Source: Thermosediminibacter litoriperuensis
Lineage (GTDB): Bacteria > Bacillota > Thermosediminibacteria > Thermosediminibacterales > Thermosediminibacteraceae
Assembly: GCF_008124715.1 (NCBI RefSeq)
Contig: NZ_VNHO01000007.1
Location: 1-64,000, forward strand
Length of the DNA stretch: 64,000 bases
Direction of reading: 5' to 3'
The stretch's first letter is position 1, and each line of letters starts with the position of its first letter. Shown here one piece after another: positions 1-6,861 of this stretch. Below the pieces are notes generated by a model. It searched no databases and was not told the DNA's origin. It worked only from the letters and a program-made list of their open reading frames with translations. A program made the translations under genes and the position numbers.

Positions 1-1
1 A

Positions 2-301
2 GCGGAAGATATAAGACACACCCAATGGGGTAAAGAACTATACAAAATGCGCGGCCAGACCATCGAGCGGGTATTTGCCGATGCGAAGGAAAAGCATGGC
101 ATGCGCTATACAAATCTACGAGGCTTGAGGAAAGTCGGACATTACCTCACGCTTCTTTTCGCATGCATGAATTTAAAAAAGCTGGCTTTATGGAAGAAAA
201 GACGGGGAACGTTTCCGCCAACAGTCCCCGCTTTACATTCGTTTTTCTTAAAAATTTTCTTCGCCTTCAACAAAAAGCCGCTTTTAGGATGCATAACCTA
301 A
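2..301 (+). mobile_element. Transposase C-terminal fragment (IS1182-like), cut by window edge
   Basis: The reading frame is open from base 2 to the stop at 299-301 and lacks its N-terminal part, which lies left of the window. The residues resemble the C-terminal end of DDE transposases of the IS1182 type (a segment like RGQTIERVFADAKEKHGMRY, then LRGLRKV and a hydrophobic LTLLFACMNLKKLA). The catalytic Asp residues would be upstream. Whether the element is intact cannot be told here. A 15-bp inverted repeat (274-288 with 297-311) straddles the stop codon and may be the element's own terminator or near its right end. Family assignment is by recognition of the sequence, not by search. Confidence 0.75.
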
Positions 302-324
302 AAGCGGCTTTGTCTACAAGCTGG

Positions 325-352
325 AAGGAGCCGGAAGGCTCCTTTGTTTTTT
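325..352 (+). terminator. Rho-independent terminator after the IS fragment
   Basis: An 8-bp perfect stem (AAGGAGCC / GGCTCCTT) with a GGAA tetraloop is followed by TGTTTTTT. It separates the insertion sequence from the redox operon. Confidence 0.8.
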
Positions 353-489
353 GATATATGAGTTAAAAAAAATATGGACAACGAAGGAAAAGTCAGATAA
401 ATATAGTATTATATAAATACAAAATGTTTTTTGAAATATCCCACTGGACCACTAAGTGGGCCAAAAAGACCGGGAAGGAGGAAGTTCGT

Positions 490-885
490 ATGAAAATGGT
501 CAAGGCTAAACCGGAGCTGTGTACCGGGTGCGGGGCCTGTATGATCGCGTGTTCCAAAGCGCTCTACAAAGTAGAGGATCCGGCAAAGTCAGCGATTAGG
601 GTAAAGGAAAAACCCGGCACCGGAGTCAAGTACGAGATCGCCGTATGCAATCACTGCGGGGAATGCATCCCAATCTGCAGCGTTGAGGCCGTTTACAGGG
701 CAAAAAACGGCGCGGTGAGAATTGACCATGGGAAATGCGTGGGGTGCTATATGTGCGTGGGATTCTGTCCGCATAATGCAATTTTCGTTCACAGGGACAT
801 AAACGAAACCATCAAATGCATTGCTTGCGGTTCCTGCGTAAAAGCTTGCCCGACGGGCGCTATCTACATGGAGGAAATAAATTAA
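490..885 (+). CDS. Polyferredoxin with four [4Fe-4S] motifs, AOR partner
   Basis: This 131-residue protein carries four consecutive CxxCxxCxxxC motifs (CTGCGAC, CNHCGEC, CVGCYMC and CIACGSC with their fourth cysteines), so it should bind four [4Fe-4S] clusters. Such small iron-sulfur proteins pass electrons between aldehyde ferredoxin oxidoreductases and their acceptors. The start is set at ATG 490 because GGAAGGAGGAAG ends 5-8 bases upstream; an in-frame ATG at 424 has no ribosome site and adds unrelated residues. AOR begins 14 bases after its stop, indicating cotranscription. The upstream 130 bases hold a small CCCACT/AGTGGG inverted repeat (about 440-460) of unknown role. The acceptor is inferred. 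Confidence 0.9.
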   Translation: MKMVKAKPELCTGCGACMIACSKALYKVEDPAKSAIRVKEKPGTGVKYEIAVCNHCGECIPICSVEAVYRAKNGAVRIDHGKCVGCYMCVGFCPHNAIFVHRDINETIKCIACGSCVKACPTGAIYMEEIN

Positions 886-899
886 AAGGGGGTAAGGTG

Positions 900-3038
900 A
901 TGACAACCGGAAAAATCCTGGCAAAATATGAATACCAGCCCGCAAAAATCGAAAAAGGTTACGCCAACCAGACCCTGTATATCAATCTGTCCGATAGGAC
1001 AATTAAGGCAAAACCGGTTACGGAACAGATGAAGCAAATTTTTACCGGAGGAAGGGGTTTCGGCCTGTGGTATCTCTGGAATGCGGTTTCGGGAGACACC
1101 AAGTGGAATGACCCTGAAAACGAGATAATAATCGCCGGCGGTCCCATATGCGGTATTACCCAGTATCCAGGGTCCGGTAAAGCAGCGGTGGTGACCCTTT
1201 CTCCTTTAACGGGATGCCCGATCGACAACAATGTAGGCGGCTACTTTGCGCCTTTGTTGAAATTTTCCGGGTGGGATGCACTGGAAATACAGGGTAAGGC
1301 GGATAAAGACGTGATAATTTTCATCGACGGCAATAAAGGGCTGGTCACGATAGAAGAGGCTGACGAAGGGCATGACGACACCCATCTGATAGCGGAAGAG
1401 CTTACTGAAAAGTACGCCGATTCCGAAGAGGACAAGAGGAACATCTCCGTTGTCTCCTCCGGTAGGGGTGCGGAAAACACCCTGATAGGGATACTCAACG
1501 TATCCTTCTACGATGTCAAGAGAAAAGCTGTAAGGGTGAAACAGGCTGGAAGAGGCGGTTCCGGCACCGTTTTCAGGGATAAGAAAATAAAAGCGATCAT
1601 AGTCAAATACAAGGGGGTAACCGGCGACTCCAATAACCCCGCCGATAAGGAAAAAATAATCAATGCAGCGATCAGGCTGCACAGGGAGATATTCGAGCTG
1701 GATAAACTGCAGAATAGGATGAGGGAAGTCGGAACCGCTCACCTGGTAGGAATTATGAACGATTATGACCTGCTGCCCGTAATGAACTTCCAGTATGGTT
1801 CGCACCCGGATGCGGTAAAAATCACTTCCGAAGTATTTCGGGAGAAGTATTTTACGCAGAATGTGCCCGATAACTGCTGGCACGGCTGTTCGCTTTCGTG
1901 CGCAAAAGCGGTCGACAATTACGAGGTGAAAACTGGGCCGTACAAAGGACAGAAGGTATGCGTGGACGCGGCTGAATACGAGACTATAGCCGCTGTTGCT
2001 TCCAACTGCGGCATTTTCGATCCCGAATACGTTATTGAAGCCAACTTCTACTGCGATACCTACGGTCTTGACACTATATCCTTTGGAAACATCGTTGGGT
2101 TTGCTATGGAATGTTACGAGAGGGGAATAATAAATAAAGAGATTACCGGCGGGCTCGAACTCAAATTTGGCAATGCCGAAGCAGCGCTGGAGCTTCTGCA
2201 CCAGATGGGCCGAGGGGAGGGTTTCGGAGAAATAGCCGGTCAGGGCGTAAAGCGCCTCAGGGAATACATCATTGAGAAAACCGGCGCCGATCCTGCGTTC
2301 CTGAGGGATATCAGTATGGAAGTAAAAGGCCTCGAAGTATCCATGTACGTGAGCAAGGAATCCCTCGCCCAGCAGGGAGGTTATGCCTTCGCCAATAAAG
2401 GGCCCCAGCACGACGAAGCCTGGCTGATATTCATGGACATGGTGAACAAACAGATACCAACCTTTGAGGATAAAGCGGAAGCTCTTCACTACTTCCCGGT
2501 TTTCCGCACCTGGTTCAGCCTGCAGGGTCTGTGTAAACTGCCGTGGAACGATATAATACCTGCAGATAACGCCATAACTAACGAGCCGCACAAGATTCCG
2601 GCCCACGTCCAGAATTACGTAGATATCTTTACCGGTGTAACAGGTAAAAACATAACGAGGGAAGAGCTTTTACTCCAGTCGGAAAGGGTATTTAATTTCC
2701 AGAGGATCTTCAACCTCAAGATGGGACGCGGCACCAGAGAATATGATAGGCCTCCGTTCCGGCTTATGGGCCCGGCAACAAAGGAAGAATACGAATCCAG
2801 GGCTGAGAGATACGACAAGCAGTTAAAGGAACTTGGATACGATATCGAGGGTAAGACCACGGAAGAAAAAATGACCATGTTAAGACAATACAGGGAGAGC
2901 CAGTTTGAAAAGCTCGTCGATGCCGTTTACAAGCGCCGCGGTTGGGATAAAAACGGTGTTCCAACCCTGGAGACCGTAAAAAAACTTGGTATCGATTTTC
3001 CCGATGTGGTAGAATTAATTAGCAGATATCGGGAGTAG
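900..3038 (+). CDS. aor: Tungsten-type aldehyde ferredoxin oxidoreductase
   Basis: The 712-residue protein belongs to the AOR family, which oxidises aldehydes to acids (or reduces acids) with ferredoxin, using a tungsto- or molybdo-bispterin and one [4Fe-4S] cluster. The N-terminal pterin-binding domain shows the typical GGRGFG, SPLTG and NNVGGYFAPLLKFSGWDAL segments. The cluster cysteines are seen as CWHGCSLSC in mid-protein and a late Cys in QGLCKLPW. The start is ATG 900, preceded by AGGGGG; upstream in-frame starts lie inside the ferredoxin gene. It is longer than the roughly 600-residue archaeal enzymes. Neighbouring polyferredoxin, ThiS/MoaD-like and hydrogenase-like genes suggest a redox operon. 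Metal choice and substrate cannot be read from the sequence. Confidence 0.93.
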   Translation: MTTGKILAKYEYQPAKIEKGYANQTLYINLSDRTIKAKPVTEQMKQIFTGGRGFGLWYLWNAVSGDTKWNDPENEIIIAGGPICGITQYPGSGKAAVVTLSPLTGCPIDNNVGGYFAPLLKFSGWDALEIQGKADKDVIIFIDGNKGLVTIEEADEGHDDTHLIAEELTEKYADSEEDKRNISVVSSGRGAENTLIGILNVSFYDVKRKAVRVKQAGRGGSGTVFRDKKIKAIIVKYKGVTGDSNNPADKEKIINAAIRLHREIFELDKLQNRMREVGTAHLVGIMNDYDLLPVMNFQYGSHPDAVKITSEVFREKYFTQNVPDNCWHGCSLSCAKAVDNYEVKTGPYKGQKVCVDAAEYETIAAVASNCGIFDPEYVIEANFYCDTYGLDTISFGNIVGFAMECYERGIINKEITGGLELKFGNAEAALELLHQMGRGEGFGEIAGQGVKRLREYIIEKTGADPAFLRDISMEVKGLEVSMYVSKESLAQQGGYAFANKGPQHDEAWLIFMDMVNKQIPTFEDKAEALHYFPVFRTWFSLQGLCKLPWNDIIPADNAITNEPHKIPAHVQNYVDIFTGVTGKNITREELLLQSERVFNFQRIFNLKMGRGTREYDRPPFRLMGPATKEEYESRAERYDKQLKELGYDIEGKTTEEKMTMLRQYRESQFEKLVDAVYKRRGWDKNGVPTLETVKKLGIDFPDVVELISRYRE

Positions 3039-3071
3039 AGAATAGTATTGATCCCAGGGGGGCAGAAACCG

Positions 3072-3272
3072 GTGATCAAGGTCAACAAGGAAGATATGGA
3101 TTATGTGGACGGCATGACCATCCAGGATATCCTGAAAATAAGAAAATATTCTCATACTATGATTACGGTAATAGTAAACGGCCAGGTTGTGCCAAAGGAC
3201 AGCTATCCCACATACAGGGTAAAAGATGGAGACGTAATAAACGTAATTCACATGATGAGCGGTGGATGCTGA
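3072..3272 (+). CDS. ThiS/MoaD-like sulfur-carrier protein ending Gly-Gly-Cys
   Basis: This 66-residue beta-grasp protein has the ThiS/MoaD signature (VNGQVVP, a Tyr-x-Val-Lys-Asp-Gly-Asp segment and VIHMMSGG at the end). Family members are adenylated and thiocarboxylated on a C-terminal Gly-Gly and donate sulfur to thiamine or molybdopterin; copies beside AOR genes presumably serve the tungstopterin cofactor. Here one extra cysteine follows the Gly-Gly. GTG 3072 is chosen as start because AGGGGGGC sits about 9 bases upstream and the protein then begins V-I-K-V-N as relatives do; TTG 3048 is an alternative. It lies 33 bases after AOR. Confidence 0.8.
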   Translation: MIKVNKEDMDYVDGMTIQDILKIRKYSHTMITVIVNGQVVPKDSYPTYRVKDGDVINVIHMMSGGC

Positions 3273-3317
3273 AACAGACTGTCTCCTCTTATAATGATCC
3301 TATAGGGGGTAACGGCA

Positions 3318-3611
3318 GTGAAGGCCGATATATCCGGTTGGGCAAAGGATTATGTGAAAAAGCACGGAGGAGTAATGTTCATCGAAAAACGCCTCAATAT
3401 TCACGGGTGATGAAACGCCTTTTACGCCCCATCAGGTTTGATGGGCAAGCCCGAGAATGAAGAAGATTTCGTGCTATATACCGTTGACGACGACATAAAG
3501 GTGTATATTGATAAAAAAATACTCGAAGCACTGGACTCCGGTGAAAGAGTATTAAAATTCGTGATTCCAGAGTACGGCTGGCATTATCTCACCCTTATAG
3601 AAGTGCCGTGA
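3318..3611 (+). CDS. Candidate selenoprotein with tandem in-frame TGA codons (97 residues)
   Basis: From GTG 3318, with AGGGGGT 8 bases upstream, one frame runs to TGA 3609 and is interrupted only by adjacent TGA codons at 3408-3410 and 3411-3413. Both flanks look protein-coding: 30 residues before (a lysine-rich segment ending RLNIHG) and 65 after (NAFYAPSGLMGKP, later IKVYIDKKILEAL and YGWHYLTLIEVP). If TGA is read as selenocysteine the product has a U-U pair, matching my recollection of a small (seleno)protein family of about 95 residues with a Cys-Cys or Cys/Sec motif, often near AOR genes; I could not verify this. A hairpin at 3426-3446 has the features of a bacterial SECIS. The function is unknown; a vicinal Cys/Sec pair suggests redox or metal chemistry tied to AOR. 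A pseudogene with two stop mutations is the alternative. Confidence 0.7.
3426..3446 (+). promoter_or_regulatory. SECIS-like hairpin downstream of the tandem TGA codons
   Basis: Bases 3428-3434 pair with 3439-3445, and 3426 with 3446 after one bulged C, leaving a GGTT loop. If the closing A-U pair opens, the loop is AGGUUU, close to the AGGUCU loop of the Escherichia coli fdhF element. There are 21 bases between the second TGA and the GG (24 from the first), inside the accepted range for bacterial SelB recognition. Confidence 0.6.
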
Positions 3612-3612
3612 T

Positions 3613-3648
3613 TAACTTCAGCCGACGGACGTCCGTCGGCTGAAGTTA
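3613..3648. repeat. 36-bp perfect palindrome, probable terminator
   Basis: The two 18-base arms are exactly complementary about the centre 3630/3631 (the arm begins TAACTTCAGCCGACGGAC). As RNA it would form a very strong hairpin between the candidate selenoprotein and the hydrogenase-like gene. Only a weak TTAAAAT tract follows, so it could be a terminator, an RNA-stabilising hairpin or a protein-binding palindrome. Confidence 0.75.
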
Positions 3649-3682
3649 TTAAAATAGCAGTTTGCATCGAGGAGGTAACACC

Positions 3683-4969
3683 TTGAGGGAAGATATTATC
3701 AAACTGCGGCGGAAGATCTACCGGCTGGTCGCCGAACACGCCAGAACTCTTGACAACCTTCAGGATGTATATACTGCGGTCATTGAATCTATAGGCAATG
3801 AGATAAGTCGAAAAGAAGCGGAAGCGCGCGTGCGCGCGGCACTCGGCACTTTCGATAAGGGAGATATACCCGAAGTCGTGGATTTTCCCTTCATATCAAT
3901 AGTAGAAAAGGCCTGCGCCGGTCACGGGGAAAACTGCGGATGCAGGATTTCCTGTGAGCCGAAGGCTATAAAGGTGAACGAAGAGGGAAGGCCGTCTATA
4001 GACCTCGACGAGTGCATATCGTGCGGGCTCTGTATCGTGGCCTGCCCTGAAGGCGCCATTACCGATAAAACCGAAATTGCCCAGACGATAAATATGATAA
4101 AAAAGAACCGGAGGGTGTATGCGGTTGTGGCACCGGCCTTTGCGGGCCAGTTCGGCCCAAGGGTCAGTGAGGAGCAGGTTAAGACCGCCCTGCTGATGCT
4201 GGGTTTTTACGACGTGATCGAGGTTGCTCTGGGCGCCGATATGATCACCGTGAAAGAGGCGGAGGAATTTATTAGGCGTATGGACAGAGGCGATCAATTT
4301 ATGATAACTTCATGCTGCTGTCCTCCATTTGTTCGGCTGGCCAAGGGCTACAGGGGGAAAATTGAAGGCATGGTGTCCGATTCGGTTTCGCCTATGGTGG
4401 CTATAGCCAGGTTCATCAAAGCCGAAGACGAAGATGCAAAGGTGGTTTTTATCGGTCCCTGTATAGCCAAAAAGACCGAGGCCAAACTGCCCGAACTCAG
4501 GGATGCGGTTGACTGCGTTCTTACCTTTGAGGAACTGGCTGCCATGTTTGAAGGTTATAGAATCAACCTAGATGAGCTAGAGGTCAAGATGCCTGTGGCG
4601 GATGCGTCTCACGACGGCAGGATTTACGCTCATACGGGCGGTGTCACCACCGCCATCGTATCGAGCATAAAAAGAATCAGACCGGATATTGACGTAAAAG
4701 CCCGACAGGGCGACGGCATCAAAGAGTGCAAGCAGATCCTCGATGATATAGAAAGCGGCACCATTGGCGCCAACTTCGTCGAAGGTATGGCCTGTGTGGG
4801 AGGTTGCGTGGGCGGGCCTGGGGCATTAATCCCCCGCGAAGAGGGGGCGAAGGCTGTCGATGCGTTTGCGGCAAGGAGCGGTGTTAAGGAGGCCGTGGCG
4901 AACGACGCCGCCAGGATACTGTACAGCAAACATAAAGACAAAGTAAAATTGGAATCCCACCGCATGTAA
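3683..4969 (+). CDS. FeFe-hydrogenase H-domain protein with ferredoxin domain
   Basis: The 428-residue protein has an N-terminal helical part (1-70), a two-cluster ferredoxin region (CxCxxxC then CISCGLCIVACPEGA, about 80-130) and a hydrogenase large-subunit C-terminal domain. The three H-cluster signatures are present in diverged form: TSCCCPPF, GPCIAKKTEA and GMACVGGCVGG, so all four H-cluster cysteines can be accounted for. Family members evolve or oxidise H2, or sense it. There is no accessory subunit, PAS domain or maturase nearby. The start is TTG 3683, 8 bases after GAGGAGGT. Association with AOR suggests electron disposal from aldehyde oxidation, which is inference. Confidence 0.85.
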   Translation: MREDIIKLRRKIYRLVAEHARTLDNLQDVYTAVIESIGNEISRKEAEARVRAALGTFDKGDIPEVVDFPFISIVEKACAGHGENCGCRISCEPKAIKVNEEGRPSIDLDECISCGLCIVACPEGAITDKTEIAQTINMIKKNRRVYAVVAPAFAGQFGPRVSEEQVKTALLMLGFYDVIEVALGADMITVKEAEEFIRRMDRGDQFMITSCCCPPFVRLAKGYRGKIEGMVSDSVSPMVAIARFIKAEDEDAKVVFIGPCIAKKTEAKLPELRDAVDCVLTFEELAAMFEGYRINLDELEVKMPVADASHDGRIYAHTGGVTTAIVSSIKRIRPDIDVKARQGDGIKECKQILDDIESGTIGANFVEGMACVGGCVGGPGALIPREEGAKAVDAFAARSGVKEAVANDAARILYSKHKDKVKLESHRM

Positions 4970-4986
4970 AAAAATCACTGCGATGA

Positions 4987-5015
4987 TTGACAGCCGGACG
5001 GGTAGAATGTATAAT
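4987..5015 (+). promoter_or_regulatory. Consensus sigma-A promoter for tRNA-Leu
   Basis: TTGACA and TATAAT hexamers are separated by exactly 17 bases and lie 32 bases upstream of the mature tRNA 5' end. Both hexamers are perfect matches. Confidence 0.9.
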
Positions 5016-5046
5016 ATATATTGTCAGTCGATGAATTTGAAAAACT

Positions 5047-5134
5047 GCAGGGATGGTGGAACTGGCAGACACGCTACTTTGAGGGGGTAGTGGAGATTTG
5101 CTCCGTGCGGGTTCAAATCCCGCTCCCTGCACCA
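5047..5134 (+). tRNA. tRNA-Leu (anticodon GAG)
   Basis: The 88-base gene folds as a class II tRNA. The acceptor stem is GCAGGGA/TCCCTGC with encoded CCA (5132-5134). The anticodon loop TTGAGGG puts GAG at 5081-5083. A long variable arm (GGAG/CTCC) and the T-loop GTTCAAATC are present. The long arm plus GAG identify leucine, reading CUC/CUU codons. Confidence 0.95.
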
Positions 5135-5187
5135 GAAAGAATGCGGATTCCGCGCGAGGGATTCGCTTTATTTTTTTGGTGATTTTT

Positions 5188-6198
5188 ATGAGCGTTAAAG
5201 AAAAAATTATCAATTATGCGAAGAGCGTAGGCGTTGATAAAGTGGGGTTTACAACCGCCGAGCCCTTTCTGGCTGAGAGGGAAATCCTGCTGGAAAGAAA
5301 AGAGCTGGGGCTTTTTTCACCCTTTGAAGAAAACGACGTCGAGCTCAGGTGTCACCCGAATAAACTTTTACCCGGTGCAAGGACCATCATATGTTTTGCC
5401 ATGGGTTACCTGATAGAACAGTCCGCCTGTACGGTGAAAGTGAATGCGGAAGAACCGTCGGGTATAATATCGAGATATGCTTCGATAAAGGATTATCACC
5501 GGGTGATGGGAGAAAAATTGAGGTTGGTGGCGGATTATATTTTTTCGAATTGGGGGGGCAATTTCAGGATATTCGTTGATACGGGAAGCCTTATGGACAG
5601 GGCTGCCGCCGGAAGGGCCGGATTGGGCTGGATCGGCCAAAATACCTGCCTTTTTACCGAGGAATTCGGTTCATGGGTCTTCCTGGGAGAGATCATCACC
5701 GACCTGGAGGTAGAGCCGGATGAACCCTCCGTAAACCGGTGCAATAACTGTGGAAAGTGTGTAAAAGCCTGCCCGACGGGAGCACTGGAAGCCCCGTACC
5801 GCCTTAACCCGTTCCGCTGTCTTTCATACGTGACGCAGATGAGGGGTTCCATCCCTGAAGAATTTAGGCCCCTGCTTGGCGTCAGGGTATTCGGCTGCGA
5901 TACCTGCCAGGAGGCGTGCCCGAAAAACAAAAGTGTGCGCATTCCCTTCCATGAAGAGTTTGTCCCCGATGTTCCCCTGGAAAGGCGCCTTATCAGGTTG
6001 ATAAATATCGGCAGCCGTGAATTCGAGAAGATGTTCAAGCCTACCCCCATTGGTTGGCGGGGGAAGAATGTATTGAGAAGGAATGCCGTAGTGGCTCTAT
6101 CCAATGCCGGTTCCGGGCATAAGAAATGCTTTGAAAAACTCCTGGAAGATCCTTCGCCTGTTATAAGGGAACATGCCCTATGGGCGTTGAAAAGATAA
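5188..6198 (+). CDS. queG: Epoxyqueuosine reductase QueG
   Basis: This 336-residue cobalamin- and iron-sulfur-dependent enzyme reduces epoxyqueuosine to queuosine in tRNA wobble positions. Two [4Fe-4S] signatures are visible, CNNCGKCVKACPTGA and CDTCQEACP, with the family-typical D-T-G-x-x-x-D-R-A-A-A and GLGWIGQNT segments in the N-terminal half. The C-terminal HEAT-like part is short, so the protein is somewhat smaller than the usual 370-380 residues. ATG 5188 has GGTGAT just upstream; longer frames run into the tRNA gene and are rejected. Its cobalamin need fits the B12 genes at the far end of the window. Confidence 0.93.
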   Translation: MSVKEKIINYAKSVGVDKVGFTTAEPFLAEREILLERKELGLFSPFEENDVELRCHPNKLLPGARTIICFAMGYLIEQSACTVKVNAEEPSGIISRYASIKDYHRVMGEKLRLVADYIFSNWGGNFRIFVDTGSLMDRAAAGRAGLGWIGQNTCLFTEEFGSWVFLGEIITDLEVEPDEPSVNRCNNCGKCVKACPTGALEAPYRLNPFRCLSYVTQMRGSIPEEFRPLLGVRVFGCDTCQEACPKNKSVRIPFHEEFVPDVPLERRLIRLINIGSREFEKMFKPTPIGWRGKNVLRRNAVVALSNAGSGHKKCFEKLLEDPSPVIREHALWALKR

Positions 6199-6222
6199 AA
6201 GGCAGTCTTTTGACTGCCTTTT
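6197..6222. terminator. Bidirectional terminator between queG and coat gene
   Basis: An 11-bp perfect stem (AAAAGGCAGTC / GACTGCCTTTT) with a TTTT loop lies between convergent genes. The A-run before and T-run after let it act on both strands. Confidence 0.85.
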
Positions 6223-6227
6223 ATGCG

Positions 6228-6446
6228 CTATTGGGGTTTGTACCAGCCTTTCTGAACCATGAAATCGAAAATCATTTTGGCATTCTGCTGCTCCTCGTCC
6301 TGGATCTGGCGAAGGGCGTTTCTTACCGCCTCATTGGTGCACTCCATTATCGCGGTTTCGTATACTCCGGAAAGGTATTTTGTCGTCATGAGTATGTCGT
6401 TCATTATATCCTTGTCGGCGATAGTCGCGTTAACGGTCTGCTGCAT
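6228..6446 (-). CDS. Spore coat protein, CotF-like
   Basis: The 72-residue helical protein (MQQTVNATIADKDIMNDILM..., later ALRQIQDEEQQNAKMIFDFM) matches the coat F domain, a ferritin-like helical unit of spore coat proteins. ATG 6446 is selected because GAGGAGGT lies 10 bases upstream; an upstream in-frame start would overlap that site. It is the second gene of a pair of related coat proteins on the minus strand. It is evidence that the host sporulates. Confidence 0.8.
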   Translation of the reverse strand: MQQTVNATIADKDIMNDILMTTKYLSGVYETAIMECTNEAVRNALRQIQDEEQQNAKMIFDFMVQKGWYKPQ

Positions 6447-6469
6447 ATCACCAATACCTCCTCTCACTT

Positions 6470-6679
6470 TTAATGGGATGGGGGCTGTACTCCGGCCTGC
6501 TGCAGCAGGTTTGTTATTGTATCTATATGCTGTTGTTCTCTGTTGGCCAGGTTCCTCAGCATATTTGCTATTTGAGGATCCTGAACCTGACTGGCATAAT
6601 AATTACACTTGGTGACGCTGACCCTCTCATGGCTTAGAGTATCCTCCAGGTATAGTTTTTCTTTTTGCGTTAACTGCAA
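6470..6679 (-). CDS. Spore coat protein, CotF-like
   Basis: The 69-residue helical protein (LTQKEKLYLEDTLSHE..., NMLRNLANREQQHIDTITNLLQ) is a second coat F-like unit, related to but distinct from the following gene, 23 bases downstream. The start is TTG 6679, with GGAGGTGAT 5 bases upstream. The product ends QPPSH. Such proteins assemble in the spore coat; a precise role is not established here. Confidence 0.8.
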   Translation of the reverse strand: MQLTQKEKLYLEDTLSHERVSVTKCNYYASQVQDPQIANMLRNLANREQQHIDTITNLLQQAGVQPPSH

Positions 6680-6861
6680 GGAAATCACCTCCAACTTTAT
6701 TTTTTCCTTCAGCTTTTTTTGTATTCCTGGTTACACAAATAACTTTGAAAAAAAGAGGAATATTAAATGTGATGTCTTCAAAAAAGTCCGGGTAAGTGTT
6801 ATTAAGATGAGTGTTGTTAATTGAAGTTCAATGTATTAAAATTGACTTAGGGTGAGAATAG

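Noticed and set aside
356-489. Possible molybdenum/tungsten-cofactor riboswitch upstream of the polyferredoxin-AOR operon
   Set aside because: The stretch is short and A+T-rich, and I could not find the conserved elements; only a small CCCACT/AGTGGG repeat is visible.
1206-2606. A 466-codon open frame on the minus strand inside the AOR gene
   Set aside because: It is fully antisense to a clear AOR coding sequence, has no recognisable motif or ribosome site, and is expected from the codon pattern of the real gene.
3270-3305. Reading the TGA after the ThiS-like Gly-Gly-Cys as selenocysteine
   Set aside because: The extension is only 10 codons, looks random, and no SECIS-like hairpin with a GG loop follows.
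3266-3460. A 64-codon frame overlapping the ThiS-like stop and the candidate selenoprotein
   Set aside because: It is out of frame with the conserved-looking peptide, has no ribosome site, and its product is not protein-like compared with the TGA-containing frame.
5098-5187. N-terminal extension of queG into the tRNA gene
   Set aside because: It overlaps tRNA-Leu; ATG 5188 with GGTGAT gives the expected family start.
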